Positions 17,867-25,941 of a DNA stretch of 64,000 bases are shown in pieces. The position numbers were made by a program, and so were the translations under genes. The DNA comes from Halobaculum magnesiiphilum (GTDB lineage: Archaea > Halobacteriota > Halobacteria > Halobacteriales > Haloferacaceae), in assembly GCF_019823105.1 (NCBI RefSeq), contig NZ_CP081958.1, positions 2,901,231 to 2,965,230 on the forward strand, written 5' to 3'. Below the pieces are notes generated by a model. That model was not told where the DNA came from, made no database searches, and worked only from the letters and a program-made list of their open reading frames with translations. Position 1 is the stretch's first letter; the number at the start of each line of letters is the position of its first letter.

Positions 17867-18208
17867 CTACTCCTGCCAGTCGGGGTTCGGCCGCGGCGGG
17901 CTGAACACGTCGATCCCCTCCACGCGCTCGTCCCCCCTGTTCTCGGCGCCGTGAACCTCCTCGCCCGCGAGGACGTACGAGTCGCCCGCCTCGCAGACGA
18001 CCTCCTCGCCGTCGGCGAGAACGAACGTCAGAGCACCTGCGGTGATGTATCCCGCCTGCTCGTGGTGGTGGCTGTGCGACGGCACTTCGGCGCCCGGCTC
18101 GATCGAGAAGTGCTGGACGCTCATGTTCTCGCCCGTCGCGAGCTGCGCGAGGTGGACGCCGTCGACCGCCTCCGTGTCGCCGCTCGGGTCGTGGGGTACG
18201 TGATCCAT
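17867..18208 (-). CDS. Cupin-domain protein
   Basis: A protein of 113 residues, a single small cupin barrel. Metal-binding residues of motif 1 are visible in PSHSHHHEQAGYITAGAL (the HxHxxxE-type cluster) and the second motif in LAGEEVHGAENRG. It probably binds a divalent metal; the substrate is unknown. The ATG at 18208 (MDHVPHDPSGDTEAV) is chosen because upstream in-frame codons run into the divergent promoter of the next gene. Confidence 0.88.
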   Translation of the reverse strand: MDHVPHDPSGDTEAVDGVHLAQLATGENMSVQHFSIEPGAEVPSHSHHHEQAGYITAGALTFVLADGEEVVCEAGDSYVLAGEEVHGAENRGDERVEGIDVFSPPRPNPDWQE

Positions 18209-18312
18209 ACAGTGGTCGGCGACGGCGCACCTCTTAGTTCCGCCGCCGTGGGGGCGCGACCGCCCCGCCGACGGTGACAAGGTTCAATTCCGATGACGGG
18301 CAACCCATCGGT

Positions 18313-18837
18313 ATGTACGCGGTCGTCGGCTGTCGCTCCTGTGGCACCTACTGGCTCGTCTCGGACCCGGACGCTCAAGAATCGGCGACGTGCCCGCGCT
18401 GTGACACGCGACACCCGACAGACCGGCTCAAACGCTTCTACGAGTCCGAGGACCGGGCAGCCGCGGCGCAGGCGCGGGCGAAGCTGCTCGCCGACAAGCG
18501 CGGGCAGTCGGGGGCGTTCGAGCGCGCCGGATCGGTCGCCGAGCTGGAACGCGAACTGGAGGGGTTCGAGGGCGCCGTCGACGACCGCGAGTACCTCGAG
18601 GCCTCGGGGCTCGACGCCGACGAGGTCGCGGCCGCCGGCAGCGACGACGCCGGCGGGTCGCGCTCGCGCGACGAGATCGTCCGAGATGCTATCCGCGAGG
18701 GCAACGCGACCGAGGAGGCCGTCGTCGCGTACGCGACCGACCACGGGGTCCCCGCCGAGGCCGCCCGCGACATCCTCGACCGGCTCGCGCGCCGCGGCGA
18801 GGCGACCGAGTCGGGCGGCGAGTATCGACTCCTGTAA
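18313..18837 (+). CDS. DUF5817-like protein with N-terminal zinc ribbon
   Basis: A protein of 174 residues. Two CxxC knuckles at the start (VGCRSCGTYW and ATCPRCDTRH) should form a zinc ribbon. A helical linker and a C-terminal winged-helix-like domain follow (SRDEIVRDAIREGNATEEAVVAYA, ILDRLARRGEATESGGEYRLL). It could be a nucleic-acid-binding or regulatory protein; the family (DUF5817-like) has no defined role. The start at 18313 places the first Cys pair close to the N-terminus as in relatives. Confidence 0.8.
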   Translation: MYAVVGCRSCGTYWLVSDPDAQESATCPRCDTRHPTDRLKRFYESEDRAAAAQARAKLLADKRGQSGAFERAGSVAELERELEGFEGAVDDREYLEASGLDADEVAAAGSDDAGGSRSRDEIVRDAIREGNATEEAVVAYATDHGVPAEAARDILDRLARRGEATESGGEYRLL

Positions 18838-18850
18838 CCGCGACGGAGCG

Positions 18851-18856
18851 TTTATA
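18851..18856 (+). promoter_or_regulatory. TATA box for the small membrane protein gene
   Basis: The hexamer TTTATA lies 24-29 nt before the ATG at 18880, the spacing that places transcription initiation at the start codon in haloarchaea, so a leaderless mRNA is predicted. Confidence 0.6.
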
Positions 18857-18879
18857 CCGGATTGCGGACCAGTCCGAGC

Positions 18880-19275
18880 ATGTCGATCACCGCGGGGGAG
18901 GCGCTCGCCGGCGTCGCGACCGCGGTCGCGGCGGCGGAGACGTTCCACGCCACGCTCGCCTGGCCGCTCCAGTCCGGCGCCACGGCGGCCGACGCACCCC
19001 CATACGCCGGCCTCCTGTTCCTCGCGACGTTCGTCTCGCTGCTGGGCGTGTTCCTGACGATGCACGGCGCGGCGGCGTACGCGCTGCTCGTGTGGGAGGT
19101 GACGACCGGGATCGCGGCGTGGGTGTACGTCCACCCCGCAGTCGGCGGGTTCCTGATCGCCGCGGCCGCGGTCCAGACGCCGATGGCGGCGCATCTGTGG
19201 GGCGACCCGCTGCACGTCCGGCGGCGGACGGTGTGGGCGATCCGGGCGGTCGCGACCCACCTCGACGAGCGGTAG
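18880..19275 (+). CDS. Small multi-pass membrane protein, hypothetical
   Basis: A protein of 131 residues with an Ala-rich helix at the N-terminus and three to four hydrophobic segments (about 42-60, 65-80, 84-105). The C-terminus is basic and amphipathic (RRRTVWAIRAVATHLDER). I do not recognise the family. Its predicted leaderless promoter supports the start codon. Confidence 0.7.
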   Translation: MSITAGEALAGVATAVAAAETFHATLAWPLQSGATAADAPPYAGLLFLATFVSLLGVFLTMHGAAAYALLVWEVTTGIAAWVYVHPAVGGFLIAAAAVQTPMAAHLWGDPLHVRRRTVWAIRAVATHLDER

Positions 19276-19342
19276 CGACCCCACGTACTTGGACGAGCCG
19301 TAGCGACGGCCCCGGGATATCGGGTTCTCGCCGCCGTTGCGC

Positions 19343-20563
19343 CTACCGACCGAGGCTCGCGTGCGCCGACGAGAGGTTGCGCGAGGCGAGCGCCGACAGC
19401 AGCGAGAGTTCGCCCGCCAGCGCCGCGACGGCGACAGCCTCCGCGAGCGCGTCGGCGTTGCTGCCGGCGGGGTTGCCCCCGCCGCGGATGCCGAGCACCT
19501 CCAGCGCCTCCGACTGCGTGGGAAGCTTGGTGCCGCCGCCGACCGTTCCGACCTCCAGCGACGCGATGGTGACGCTGACGTATAGATCGCCGTCCCCGTC
19601 GACCTCGGCGGTCGTGATGGCGTTCGCGCCCTCGACGACCTGCGCGGCGTCCTGTCCGGTCGCGAGGAACATCGCCGCCACCGAGTTGGCGACGTGGGCG
19701 TTGAAGCCGAGGCTGCCCGCCTTCGCGGAGCCGACGAGGTTCTTGCGGGTGTTCACCTCGGCGACGGCTTCGGGGGTCGTCTTCAGCGTCTCCCGGACGG
19801 TCTCGCGGGGGATCGTCACGTCGGCGGCGACGGTGCGCCCGCGGCCCTCGACGGCGTTGATCGCGGCGGGCTTCTTGTCGGTGCAGAGGTTGCCCGACAG
19901 CGCCACGAGCGAGGCGCTCGTCTCCGCCTCGATCACGTCGCAGGCCTCCTCGGTCGCGATGGTCGCCATGTTCATCCCCATCGCGTCCTTCGTGTCGTAC
20001 GCGAACCGGACGAAGACGGTGTTACCGACGACGTACGGCGTCGCCTCCTTCAACTCGCCGTGGCTCGTCGTCGACTCGGCGGCCTCCCGCAGCGCCTCGG
20101 TGTTGTCGCGCACCCACGAGGAGAGGGCCTCGGCCTCGGCCACGTCGGCGACGCGGAAGGCGGGCGCGCGTGTCATCCGGTTCTTGAGGACGCGCGCGCC
20201 TGCGCCGCCGGCGGTGTTCAGCGCGGCACAGCCGCGGTTCACCGACGCGAGCAGCGCGCCCTCGGTCGTCGCCATCGGGAGGTAGTGTTCGCCGGAGATG
20301 ACGCCGCCGTCGATCGCGACGGGGCCGACGACGCCCAGGGGGATCTGGACCGCCCCGAGCATGTTCTCGATGTTCGCGTCGGCGGCCTCGGCGGGGAAGC
20401 CGTAGTCGCCGCTGACGGAGAGATCGGCGCCGGAGTGGTCCTCGACGAGCAGCCGTCGCGCCGCCGCGGCGGTGTCGGCGTCGGCGTGTTCCTCTAGCTC
20501 GTACAGGCGGAGATCGCCGTCGAGAACGCGCCCGGCGAGTTCCTCGGCGTCGGTGTCGGTCAT
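19343..20563 (-). CDS. hmgA: HMG-CoA reductase (class I), NADPH-dependent
   Basis: A protein of 406 residues. It reduces HMG-CoA to mevalonate, the committed step of archaeal isoprenoid lipid synthesis and the target of statins used as selection in haloarchaea. The class I motifs are intact: ENMLGAVQIPLGVVGP with the catalytic Glu (near residue 66), the Lys in CTDKKPAAINA, the Asp in ATGQDAAQ and the C-terminal His in SSAHASLGR. The length is close to that of other haloarchaeal HmgA. HMG-CoA synthase, the preceding enzyme, is encoded near 58 kb. The upstream region contains a structured repeat. Confidence 0.97.
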   Translation of the reverse strand: MTDTDAEELAGRVLDGDLRLYELEEHADADTAAAARRLLVEDHSGADLSVSGDYGFPAEAADANIENMLGAVQIPLGVVGPVAIDGGVISGEHYLPMATTEGALLASVNRGCAALNTAGGAGARVLKNRMTRAPAFRVADVAEAEALSSWVRDNTEALREAAESTTSHGELKEATPYVVGNTVFVRFAYDTKDAMGMNMATIATEEACDVIEAETSASLVALSGNLCTDKKPAAINAVEGRGRTVAADVTIPRETVRETLKTTPEAVAEVNTRKNLVGSAKAGSLGFNAHVANSVAAMFLATGQDAAQVVEGANAITTAEVDGDGDLYVSVTIASLEVGTVGGGTKLPTQSEALEVLGIRGGGNPAGSNADALAEAVAVAALAGELSLLSALASRNLSSAHASLGR

Positions 20564-20679
20564 GGATCGGTGTGGTCGGGGGTGTCGCTAAGTCGTGTCG
20601 ATTCTGGCGATCGGAGTCCGATGGTGATCGTTTCGGAGTGACCGCGACGACCGGTTCCGCCATCGCGGGGTCGCAGCTC

Positions 20680-20714
20680 CCGAAAGCCCCCGCGGCCCCT
20701 TTCATTCCCACCCT
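20680..20714 (-). repeat. Minimal copy of the GAAAGGGGCC/GGGGGCTTTC repeat
   Basis: On the minus strand this reads as GGGTGGGAATGAAAGGGGCC directly joined to GCGGGGGCTTTCG. Those are the two ends of the larger elements at 20940-21054 and 45470-45596, without the interior. It is probably a deletion derivative or the minimal unit of the same family, in opposite orientation to its neighbour. Confidence 0.65.
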
Positions 20715-20770
20715 CTGCTCGGACGGGCCGAGCGTCGAAGTCATCTGTTTGGTGTGCACGAACTGCGGTC

Positions 20771-20824
20771 GTTCACGAGAGCACAGCTCTCGTGAGCTCA
20801 CGAGACGCGCCACGTCTCGTGAAC
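20771..20824. repeat. Nested hairpins with alternative pairing
   Basis: A 9-bp perfect hairpin (CACGAGAGC, 20774-20782, and GCTCTCGTG, 20786-20794) is followed by a 10-bp hairpin (TCACGAGACG, 20798-20807, and CGTCTCGTGA, 20813-20822). The outermost arms GTTCACGAGA (20771-20780) and TCTCGTGAAC (20815-20824) also pair perfectly, so two mutually exclusive folds exist. Confidence 0.7.
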
Positions 20825-20826
20825 GG

Positions 20827-21054
20827 CGCGCGCCGGCCGGCCTCCGTGCCGGCCGGACGCGCGCGAGGGATGAGCGACCGAGCGGAGCGAGGGAGCGAAT
20901 CGGCTGGGGAGGACGAGGTGCGGTGCGGTCGCGGCGGGCGGGACTGAAAGGGGCCGGTTCGCTCGTGAGCCGAGACGACGCAAGCACCGCAGGTCGAAGG
21001 CCGAGGAGCGCAGCGAGGCGTAGGCCACGAGCGAACCGGGGGCTTTCGCGGTCG
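20827..21054 (+). repeat. Structured dispersed element, copy 1 (possible ncRNA or mobile repeat)
   Basis: The element has two hairpins. Hairpin I has a 9-bp GC arm plus CGCGCG extensions closing the hexaloop CTCCGT (20842-20847). Hairpin II starts with GGGACTGAAAGGGG (20940-20953), has a perfect 14-bp arm CCGGTTCGCTCGTG (20954-20967) paired with 21026-21039, encloses CGACGCAAGCAC (20976-20987), and ends GGGGGCTTTC. Copy 2 at 45359-45596 has the same loop, the same 12-nt interior motif and the same ends, but different, still complementary arms. Whether it is transcribed is unknown. Confidence 0.7.
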
Positions 21055-21156
21055 TCGTGTTCGCCGTGTTCGCGGTCGCATCCGGAGATCCACCAGCCAG
21101 AACGAAGCCTGATCGTTCCCGAACCGTTACCACCCCGCCGACCACAACCCAGCACA

Positions 21157-22698
21157 ATGACCGAACCCGCAGACCTCGTCGTCACGAACGCCGAGGTACA
21201 CACGCTCGCCGAGCCCGACGAGACGCACGAGGCGTTCGCCGTCCGCGACGGCCGCGTCGTCCGCCTCGGCGCCGCCTACGACGTGGAGTTCCTCGCCGGC
21301 GCCGACACCGAGACCATCGACGCAGAGGGCCGCGTCGCGATCCCGGGGCTGATCGACGCGCACACCCACCTCCTCAACGCCGGACGGACGCTCGTCCACG
21401 CCGACCTCTCGGCGGCCGACTCCCCCGACGAGGCCGTCGAGTCGCTCCGCGAGCGCGCCGCCGAGGTCGACACAGACGCCGGCGAGTGGGTGCTCGGGTT
21501 CGGCTACGACGAGTCGACGTGGGACGAGTCGCGGCCGCTCACGCGCGAGGACCTTCACGCGGTGTCCGAGATCGTGCCCGTCGTCGCCGTCCGCGAGGAC
21601 ATGCACGTCGCGAGCGTCAACGACCCGGTGTTCGACCGGCTCCGAGAGCGGATGCCCGACGGCGACGTGCGAACCGAGGGCGGCGACCCGACCGGCGTGA
21701 TCGTCGAGGAGGCCGTCGACCCCGTCTACGAGGCGATCGAACCCGACGCAGAGGAGGCCGAGGAGCTGATTCGGGCCGTCCAGTCGACCGCCAACGAGCG
21801 CGGCGTCACGATGGTTCACGACATGGTCCGGCAGTCGAAGGCGCCGGAGGTGTACCGCGATCTGGACCTCGCGGACGAGCTCACCCTCCGGGTTCGGATC
21901 AACTACTGGGCCGACCACCTCGACTCGCTGATCGACGGCGGCCTCCGCACGAACCACGGCAGCGACATGGTGCGGACGGGCGCCGTGAAGTCCTACACCG
22001 ACGGCACGTTCGGCGGTCGGACCGCGAAGCTCCACGAACCGTACGCCGACGATCCCGACGAGACGGGGACGTGGGTGCGCGACCCCGACGGGATCCGCGA
22101 CCTCGTCGCCCGCGCCGACGACCACGACTTCCAGGTGACGCTGCACGCTATCGGCGACGCAGCCGTCGACGCGGTGCTCGACGCCTACGAGAACACCGAC
22201 GACCCGGGCGACTCCCGCCACCGAATCGAGCACTCGGAACTCGCGAGCGACGAGGCGATCGAGCGGATGGCCGACCTGGGCGTCGTCGCGTCGATGCAGC
22301 CCAACTTCCACAAGTGGGGCTTCGAGGGCGGCCTCTACGACGACCGCCTCGGCGACCGGCGCACCGACGCGAACCGCCTGCCGGCCTACCTCGACGCCGG
22401 CGCGCCGCTGGCGTTCGGCAGCGACTGCATGCCGCTGGACCCCCTCCTCGGCGTCCACTACGCTGTCAACGCCCCCAGCGAGGGCCAGTCGCTCGGCGTC
22501 ACCGAGGCGCTGCGGGCGTACACCGGCGGCGCGGCCTATGCCGGATTCGACGAGGACCGACTCGGGACGCTGGAATCGGGCAAGCGCGCGGACGTCGTCC
22601 TGCTCGACGACTCGCCGTGGGAACAGTCCGACCGGATCGACGAGATCGAGGCGGCGCTGACGGCCGTCGACGGCCACGTGGTGTACGACGGGCGCTGA
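21157..22698 (+). CDS. Amidohydrolase, YtcJ/NfdA type (amidohydrolase_3)
   Basis: A protein of 513 residues with the full amidohydrolase barrel. Metal ligands are visible in LIDAHTHLLNAG (HxH, about residues 65-76), the segment GAVKSYTDGTFGGRTA with the bridging Lys, the histidines of LHAIGDAAVD and RIEHSELA, and the Asp in AFGSDCMPLDP. The N-terminal beta sandwich and C-terminal extension are normal. Members hydrolyse N-substituted formamides or related C-N bonds, but the substrate cannot be read from sequence. The start follows directly the N-terminal MTEPADLVVTNAEV typical of the family. Confidence 0.92.
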   Translation: MTEPADLVVTNAEVHTLAEPDETHEAFAVRDGRVVRLGAAYDVEFLAGADTETIDAEGRVAIPGLIDAHTHLLNAGRTLVHADLSAADSPDEAVESLRERAAEVDTDAGEWVLGFGYDESTWDESRPLTREDLHAVSEIVPVVAVREDMHVASVNDPVFDRLRERMPDGDVRTEGGDPTGVIVEEAVDPVYEAIEPDAEEAEELIRAVQSTANERGVTMVHDMVRQSKAPEVYRDLDLADELTLRVRINYWADHLDSLIDGGLRTNHGSDMVRTGAVKSYTDGTFGGRTAKLHEPYADDPDETGTWVRDPDGIRDLVARADDHDFQVTLHAIGDAAVDAVLDAYENTDDPGDSRHRIEHSELASDEAIERMADLGVVASMQPNFHKWGFEGGLYDDRLGDRRTDANRLPAYLDAGAPLAFGSDCMPLDPLLGVHYAVNAPSEGQSLGVTEALRAYTGGAAYAGFDEDRLGTLESGKRADVVLLDDSPWEQSDRIDEIEAALTAVDGHVVYDGR

Positions 22699-22741
22699 GT
22701 CGTCGGCCGAGTCGCCCCCGCCGCGGTCGGCCGACGCTCGG

Positions 22742-23803
22742 CTAGTCCTCGGCGGCGGCGTCGACCGCGGTCGTTTCGGTTTCCGTTTCCGTCTCCACCT
22801 CGGTCGCGAGCACCTCCAGCGTCTCGTCGACGGTGACGCGGATCGTGTCGCCCTCGCACGGCAGGTCGAGGCGGACGCGCAGCGGCTCCTCGCTGACGAG
22901 GGTCGTGTGCACGTCGCTGACGGTCCACGGGTGCGTCCAGAACGGCTCGGTGGTGAGGTCGACGCCGCGGTCGGAGAAGAACGTGAGCACGGGCGCGGTG
23001 TCGAGGAGGTTCACCCCGACCGCCGAGGTGAGGCGGTTGTCACAGCGGCCGCAGGTGTGGCGCACCGCGACCTCCTGGCCGGGGACGGCGATGTCGTCGA
23101 CCAGCTCAGTCTCCATCCGGCCCATGCACTCCGGGCAGACGCCGTCGGCCGCGAGACAGTAGTGGTGACGGACGTGGTGGTGGAACGCGTCGAGGAACTC
23201 ATCGGGGGTGCGGTCGGCGAGCCCGCCCGGCGGGAACGAGTAGTTCACCGGCGTGCGCCCACAGTCCGTACAGGCGATGGTGAGGAGTTCGTTCGCGTAC
23301 CGCGCCTCCAGGTCGCCGTCGCACTCGTAGCAGGCGCCCGGCGCGTCGAACGGACCGACCTCCCCGCGGCCGGTGAACGTCCCCGCGAACACCGAGCGCA
23401 CGACCTTCCATCCCGGCGTCCGGAACTCGTACCCCTCCACGCAGTCTCCTGCGGCCACGGCGTCGTCGCCGGCGGCGGTGCCTGCGTCGCCGGCGGCTGT
23501 GCCCGCGCCGTCGGCACCGTCGGGGTCGTCGTCGACAGCGTCGTCGCCGCACTCGACCTTGCGCACGAAGTGATCGAGCAACTGCTTCAGGTGGTAGTTG
23601 AAGTGGGCGCTGTCGTCGAGGTCGGTGCGCTCGTACAGCTCCGAGAACGCGACCGGTCGGTCGTCCTCGCGCTCGATCGTCGCCTCGTGCAGCGACTGGA
23701 GGATGTCGATGCGCGTCTCGTTGCCGAGGAGGGCGAACGCCTCCGCCGGGTCGAGGTCCGCCTCGCCCGCGTGGTCGACGGCCTCCTCCGCGGATCTGCT
23801 CAT
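22742..23803 (-). CDS. ArsR-like winged-helix regulator with zinc knuckles
   Basis: A protein of 353 residues. Residues about 18-85 form an ArsR-type winged helix (AFALLGNETRIDILQSL, DSAHFNYHLKQL). A low-complexity linker with a repeated GTAAGDA segment follows. The C-terminal part has four CxxC knuckles (CYECDGD, CTDCGRT, CPECMGR, CGRCDNR), enough for two zinc ribbons, and ends in a Glu/Thr-rich repeat ETETETET. Such haloarchaeal proteins (DUF7351-type C-terminus) are thought to be regulators of unknown signal. It may sense metal or redox state; this is inference. Confidence 0.85.
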   Translation of the reverse strand: MSRSAEEAVDHAGEADLDPAEAFALLGNETRIDILQSLHEATIEREDDRPVAFSELYERTDLDDSAHFNYHLKQLLDHFVRKVECGDDAVDDDPDGADGAGTAAGDAGTAAGDDAVAAGDCVEGYEFRTPGWKVVRSVFAGTFTGRGEVGPFDAPGACYECDGDLEARYANELLTIACTDCGRTPVNYSFPPGGLADRTPDEFLDAFHHHVRHHYCLAADGVCPECMGRMETELVDDIAVPGQEVAVRHTCGRCDNRLTSAVGVNLLDTAPVLTFFSDRGVDLTTEPFWTHPWTVSDVHTTLVSEEPLRVRLDLPCEGDTIRVTVDETLEVLATEVETETETETTAVDAAAED

Positions 23804-23863
23804 ACGTGCTCGTGCGTCATCGTTCGATAAAGTCGTTGGGTCGCCTCCGGCCGACCCGCCGGC

Positions 23864-24412
23864 TCACTCGAACGCGATCCGCACCGCCTCGTCGTCGTCG
23901 CCGACGCGGGCGCCCTCCTGCCCGGCGAAGGCGTCGCGGAGGCGCTCCCACGTGTCCTCCAGCGCCTCGACGATCACCTTCGTGTCCGAGATGACGGGCA
24001 TGAAGTTCGTGTCGCCCTCCCATCGCGGGACGATGTGAGTGTGGAGGTGGTCGTCGATGGAGCCGCCGGCGGCGCTCCCCCCGAGGTTCATCCCGGCGTT
24101 GAGGCCGTTCGGGTCGAGCGCCTCGTCTAACGCGCGCATCGTCCGCTGTTTCATCCTGGCGTGATCCAGCAGCGTCGCGTCGTCGAGGGCGGGGAACTCC
24201 CCCTCGTGGACCCGCGGGATCACCATGACGTGGCCGGGGTTGTACGGGTAGTTGTTGAGCAGGACGAACGCGCGCTCGCTGCGGGCGACGATGCGGGAGG
24301 CGCGGTCGTCGTCGCGCTCGGGCAACACGCAGAACGGGCAGCCGTCGATCGCGTCCTCCTCGGGGTCGCGTTCGACCCACTCGATGCGCCACGGCGCGAA
24401 CACCTGATCCAT
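23864..24412 (-). CDS. HIT-family nucleotide hydrolase
   Basis: A protein of 182 residues. The histidine triad is intact in DDHLHTHIVPRW (HxHxH). The N-terminal region carries CPFC, typical of the Fhit/AP4A-type branch, and NYPYNPGHVMVIPRVHEGEF is the family beta strand. It probably hydrolyses dinucleoside polyphosphates or nucleoside 5'-phosphoramidates. It stands alone on the minus strand next to a divergent zinc-ribbon gene. Confidence 0.93.
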   Translation of the reverse strand: MDQVFAPWRIEWVERDPEEDAIDGCPFCVLPERDDDRASRIVARSERAFVLLNNYPYNPGHVMVIPRVHEGEFPALDDATLLDHARMKQRTMRALDEALDPNGLNAGMNLGGSAAGGSIDDHLHTHIVPRWEGDTNFMPVISDTKVIVEALEDTWERLRDAFAGQEGARVGDDDEAVRIAFE

Positions 24413-24566
24413 ACCCGGCGGTCGTCCGCGCGGCTCTTAGAACCCCGTGAGCGCGGGCCGGGAACTGGTCGACGGGAACACGACACATCGGTCGGCGGGC
24501 GAACGACACAAAGAGTTATTACACACGTGGTATCTTTATCGGGGTTAGCGTCGTATGCGAACGCGC

Positions 24567-24767
24567 ATGGCGACCCAACCCTCCGAGCCCGACCACGTCA
24601 CCGAGCGCTGTTCGAACTGTGGCGGGGAGACGACGCACGACGTGCGGGTGGAGATCCGCACCGAGAGCCAGAAGGAGGAAAACGCGGAGTTCTCCCGCGA
24701 GCCGTACCGGATCACGACCTGCAGCGAGTGCGGAGCCGAGACGGCGACCCGGATGAACAACGCGTAG
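24567..24767 (+). CDS. Small zinc beta-ribbon protein (DUF7835-like)
   Basis: A protein of 66 residues (or 70 from an ATG at 24555). Two CxxC pairs, RCSNCGGETTHD and TCSECGAETA, with a strand EFSREPYRIT between them, form a compact zinc beta ribbon. It resembles a conserved haloarchaeal family (DUF7835) without known function. A CTTTATC box near 24532-24538 is the likely promoter. Homologues usually begin MAT, which favours 24567. Confidence 0.8.
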   Translation: MATQPSEPDHVTERCSNCGGETTHDVRVEIRTESQKEENAEFSREPYRITTCSECGAETATRMNNA

Positions 24768-24895
24768 CACCTGCCCGCATCGGCCGACCGTCCCACCGGG
24801 CCCGACCGGAGCGGCCCCGGGACCGCACTACCGCTCCGCGTGTTCCGTTCGATCCCCAGCAACGGCGTTGCCCTCGACCGTCGACGCGCGCCGAC

Positions 24896-25789
24896 TCAGG
24901 CGAACAGCCCCTCGGTCGTCACCTCGATCCCGTCCTCGGTGACGACGATGGTGTGCTCCGCCTGGCTGACCAGCTCGCCGTCCTGTTCCTTCAGGACGGG
25001 GTACCCCTTGACCGCGCCCTGCCGGGCGAGCCGCCGCAGCGCCATCTCGTCGCGCGATGAGTCGAGCCACCGCGCGGCGAAGGGGAGCCCGTCGAACTCG
25101 CGCACCTGTTCGAGCGCCTGTCGCGCCGCGCGGTTGCGGACGGACACGTCCTCGGTCAGCTCGAAGATCTCCTCCTCGTTGCCCTCGCCGACCTTCCCAC
25201 GGCCCGTCGTCGCGAACGGCTCGATCGCGACGACCTGCCCGGGCTCCAGCTCGACGGAGCGGTCGACCCCGCGGTTCGGCACGTTCGGCCCCGTGTGAGC
25301 GTCGAACCGCTCGACGCCGTGTCCCGAGAGGTTGTACACAGGGGTGTAGTCGTACGCCTCGATCACGTCCTCGATCTCGGCGCCGATCTCGCCGACCGGG
25401 ACGCCCGGCCCCGCGGCGTCGACGGCGGCCTCAAGCGCCTGCTCGGCGGCCTCGACCAGCTCCGTCTCGCCGGCGAGATCGACGGTCACGGCCGCATCGG
25501 CGATGTAACCGTCGACGTGGACGCCGATGTCGAGACAGACAACGTCCTCGCCGAACTCGGTCTCGTCGTCGCGCTCGGGCGTCGCGTGGCTCGCCTCCTC
25601 GTCGATCGAGACGTTCACCGGGAACGCGAGCCCCGCGCCCTCCTCGCGGATGCGCTCCTCGGCGAACTCGGCGACCTCCAGGTGGGTCGCGCCCGGCTCG
25701 ACCAGCTCGCGCGTCTCGCCCATCACCGTCGTCAGGATCTCGCCCGCCTCGCGGTACTTCGCCAGCACGTCCTCGTCGAGGGCACTCAT
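24896..25789 (-). CDS. map: Methionine aminopeptidase, type II (archaeal)
   Basis: A protein of 297 residues. It removes the initiator Met from nascent proteins. The dinuclear metal ligands are visible: Asp residues in VVCLDIGVHVDGYIADAAV, His in SGHGVERFDAH, Glu in AIEPFATTG and Glu in SQAEHTIVV. The length and the approximately 60-residue insert after the His motif fit type II enzymes. The start at 25789 gives MSALDEDVLAKYREAGE, as in homologues. It is divergent from the nucleoside phosphorylase across a region with two tandem 29-bp repeats. Confidence 0.96.
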   Translation of the reverse strand: MSALDEDVLAKYREAGEILTTVMGETRELVEPGATHLEVAEFAEERIREEGAGLAFPVNVSIDEEASHATPERDDETEFGEDVVCLDIGVHVDGYIADAAVTVDLAGETELVEAAEQALEAAVDAAGPGVPVGEIGAEIEDVIEAYDYTPVYNLSGHGVERFDAHTGPNVPNRGVDRSVELEPGQVVAIEPFATTGRGKVGEGNEEEIFELTEDVSVRNRAARQALEQVREFDGLPFAARWLDSSRDEMALRRLARQGAVKGYPVLKEQDGELVSQAEHTIVVTEDGIEVTTEGLFA

Positions 25790-25846
25790 ACGCGGGCGTT
25801 CGACTGAACGGGGGAAAGGGGTTGCGCTACTGCGCGGACGGCGTCG

Positions 25847-25906
25847 CCGTCGGTCCCGTCGCGGCCGACGCTTCCCGCCGTCGGCTCCGCTGCGGCCGAC
25901 GCTTCC
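25847..25906. promoter_or_regulatory. Two tandem 29-bp repeats, each able to form a hairpin
   Basis: Units at 25847-25875 and 25878-25906 are identical at 25 of 29 positions with a 31-bp period. Each contains CGTCGG and CCGACG as inverted arms. They fill the middle of the divergent promoter region of map (start 25789) and the nucleoside phosphorylase gene (start 25942), so a shared regulator or a DNA structure is possible. Confidence 0.55.
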
Positions 25907-25941
25907 GCGGGGTTTTTGCTGAGCGCGCGGCGAGCGAGCGT

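Larger units (their letters stand above)
20564..21156. other. 593-nt intergenic region between divergent genes, rich in inverted repeats
   Basis: No plausible coding sequence is visible. The region contains, in order, a minimal inverted copy of a repeat (20680-20714), a cluster of nested hairpins (20771-20824) and a structured element of about 228 nt (20827-21054), each listed separately. The remainder should hold the promoters of hmgA and of the amidohydrolase. Confidence 0.8.

Noticed and set aside
24567..24767. A ribosomal or transcription zinc protein such as a small subunit of RNA polymerase.
   Set aside because: Spacing of the Cys pairs and the conserved EFSREPYR strand do not match those families.
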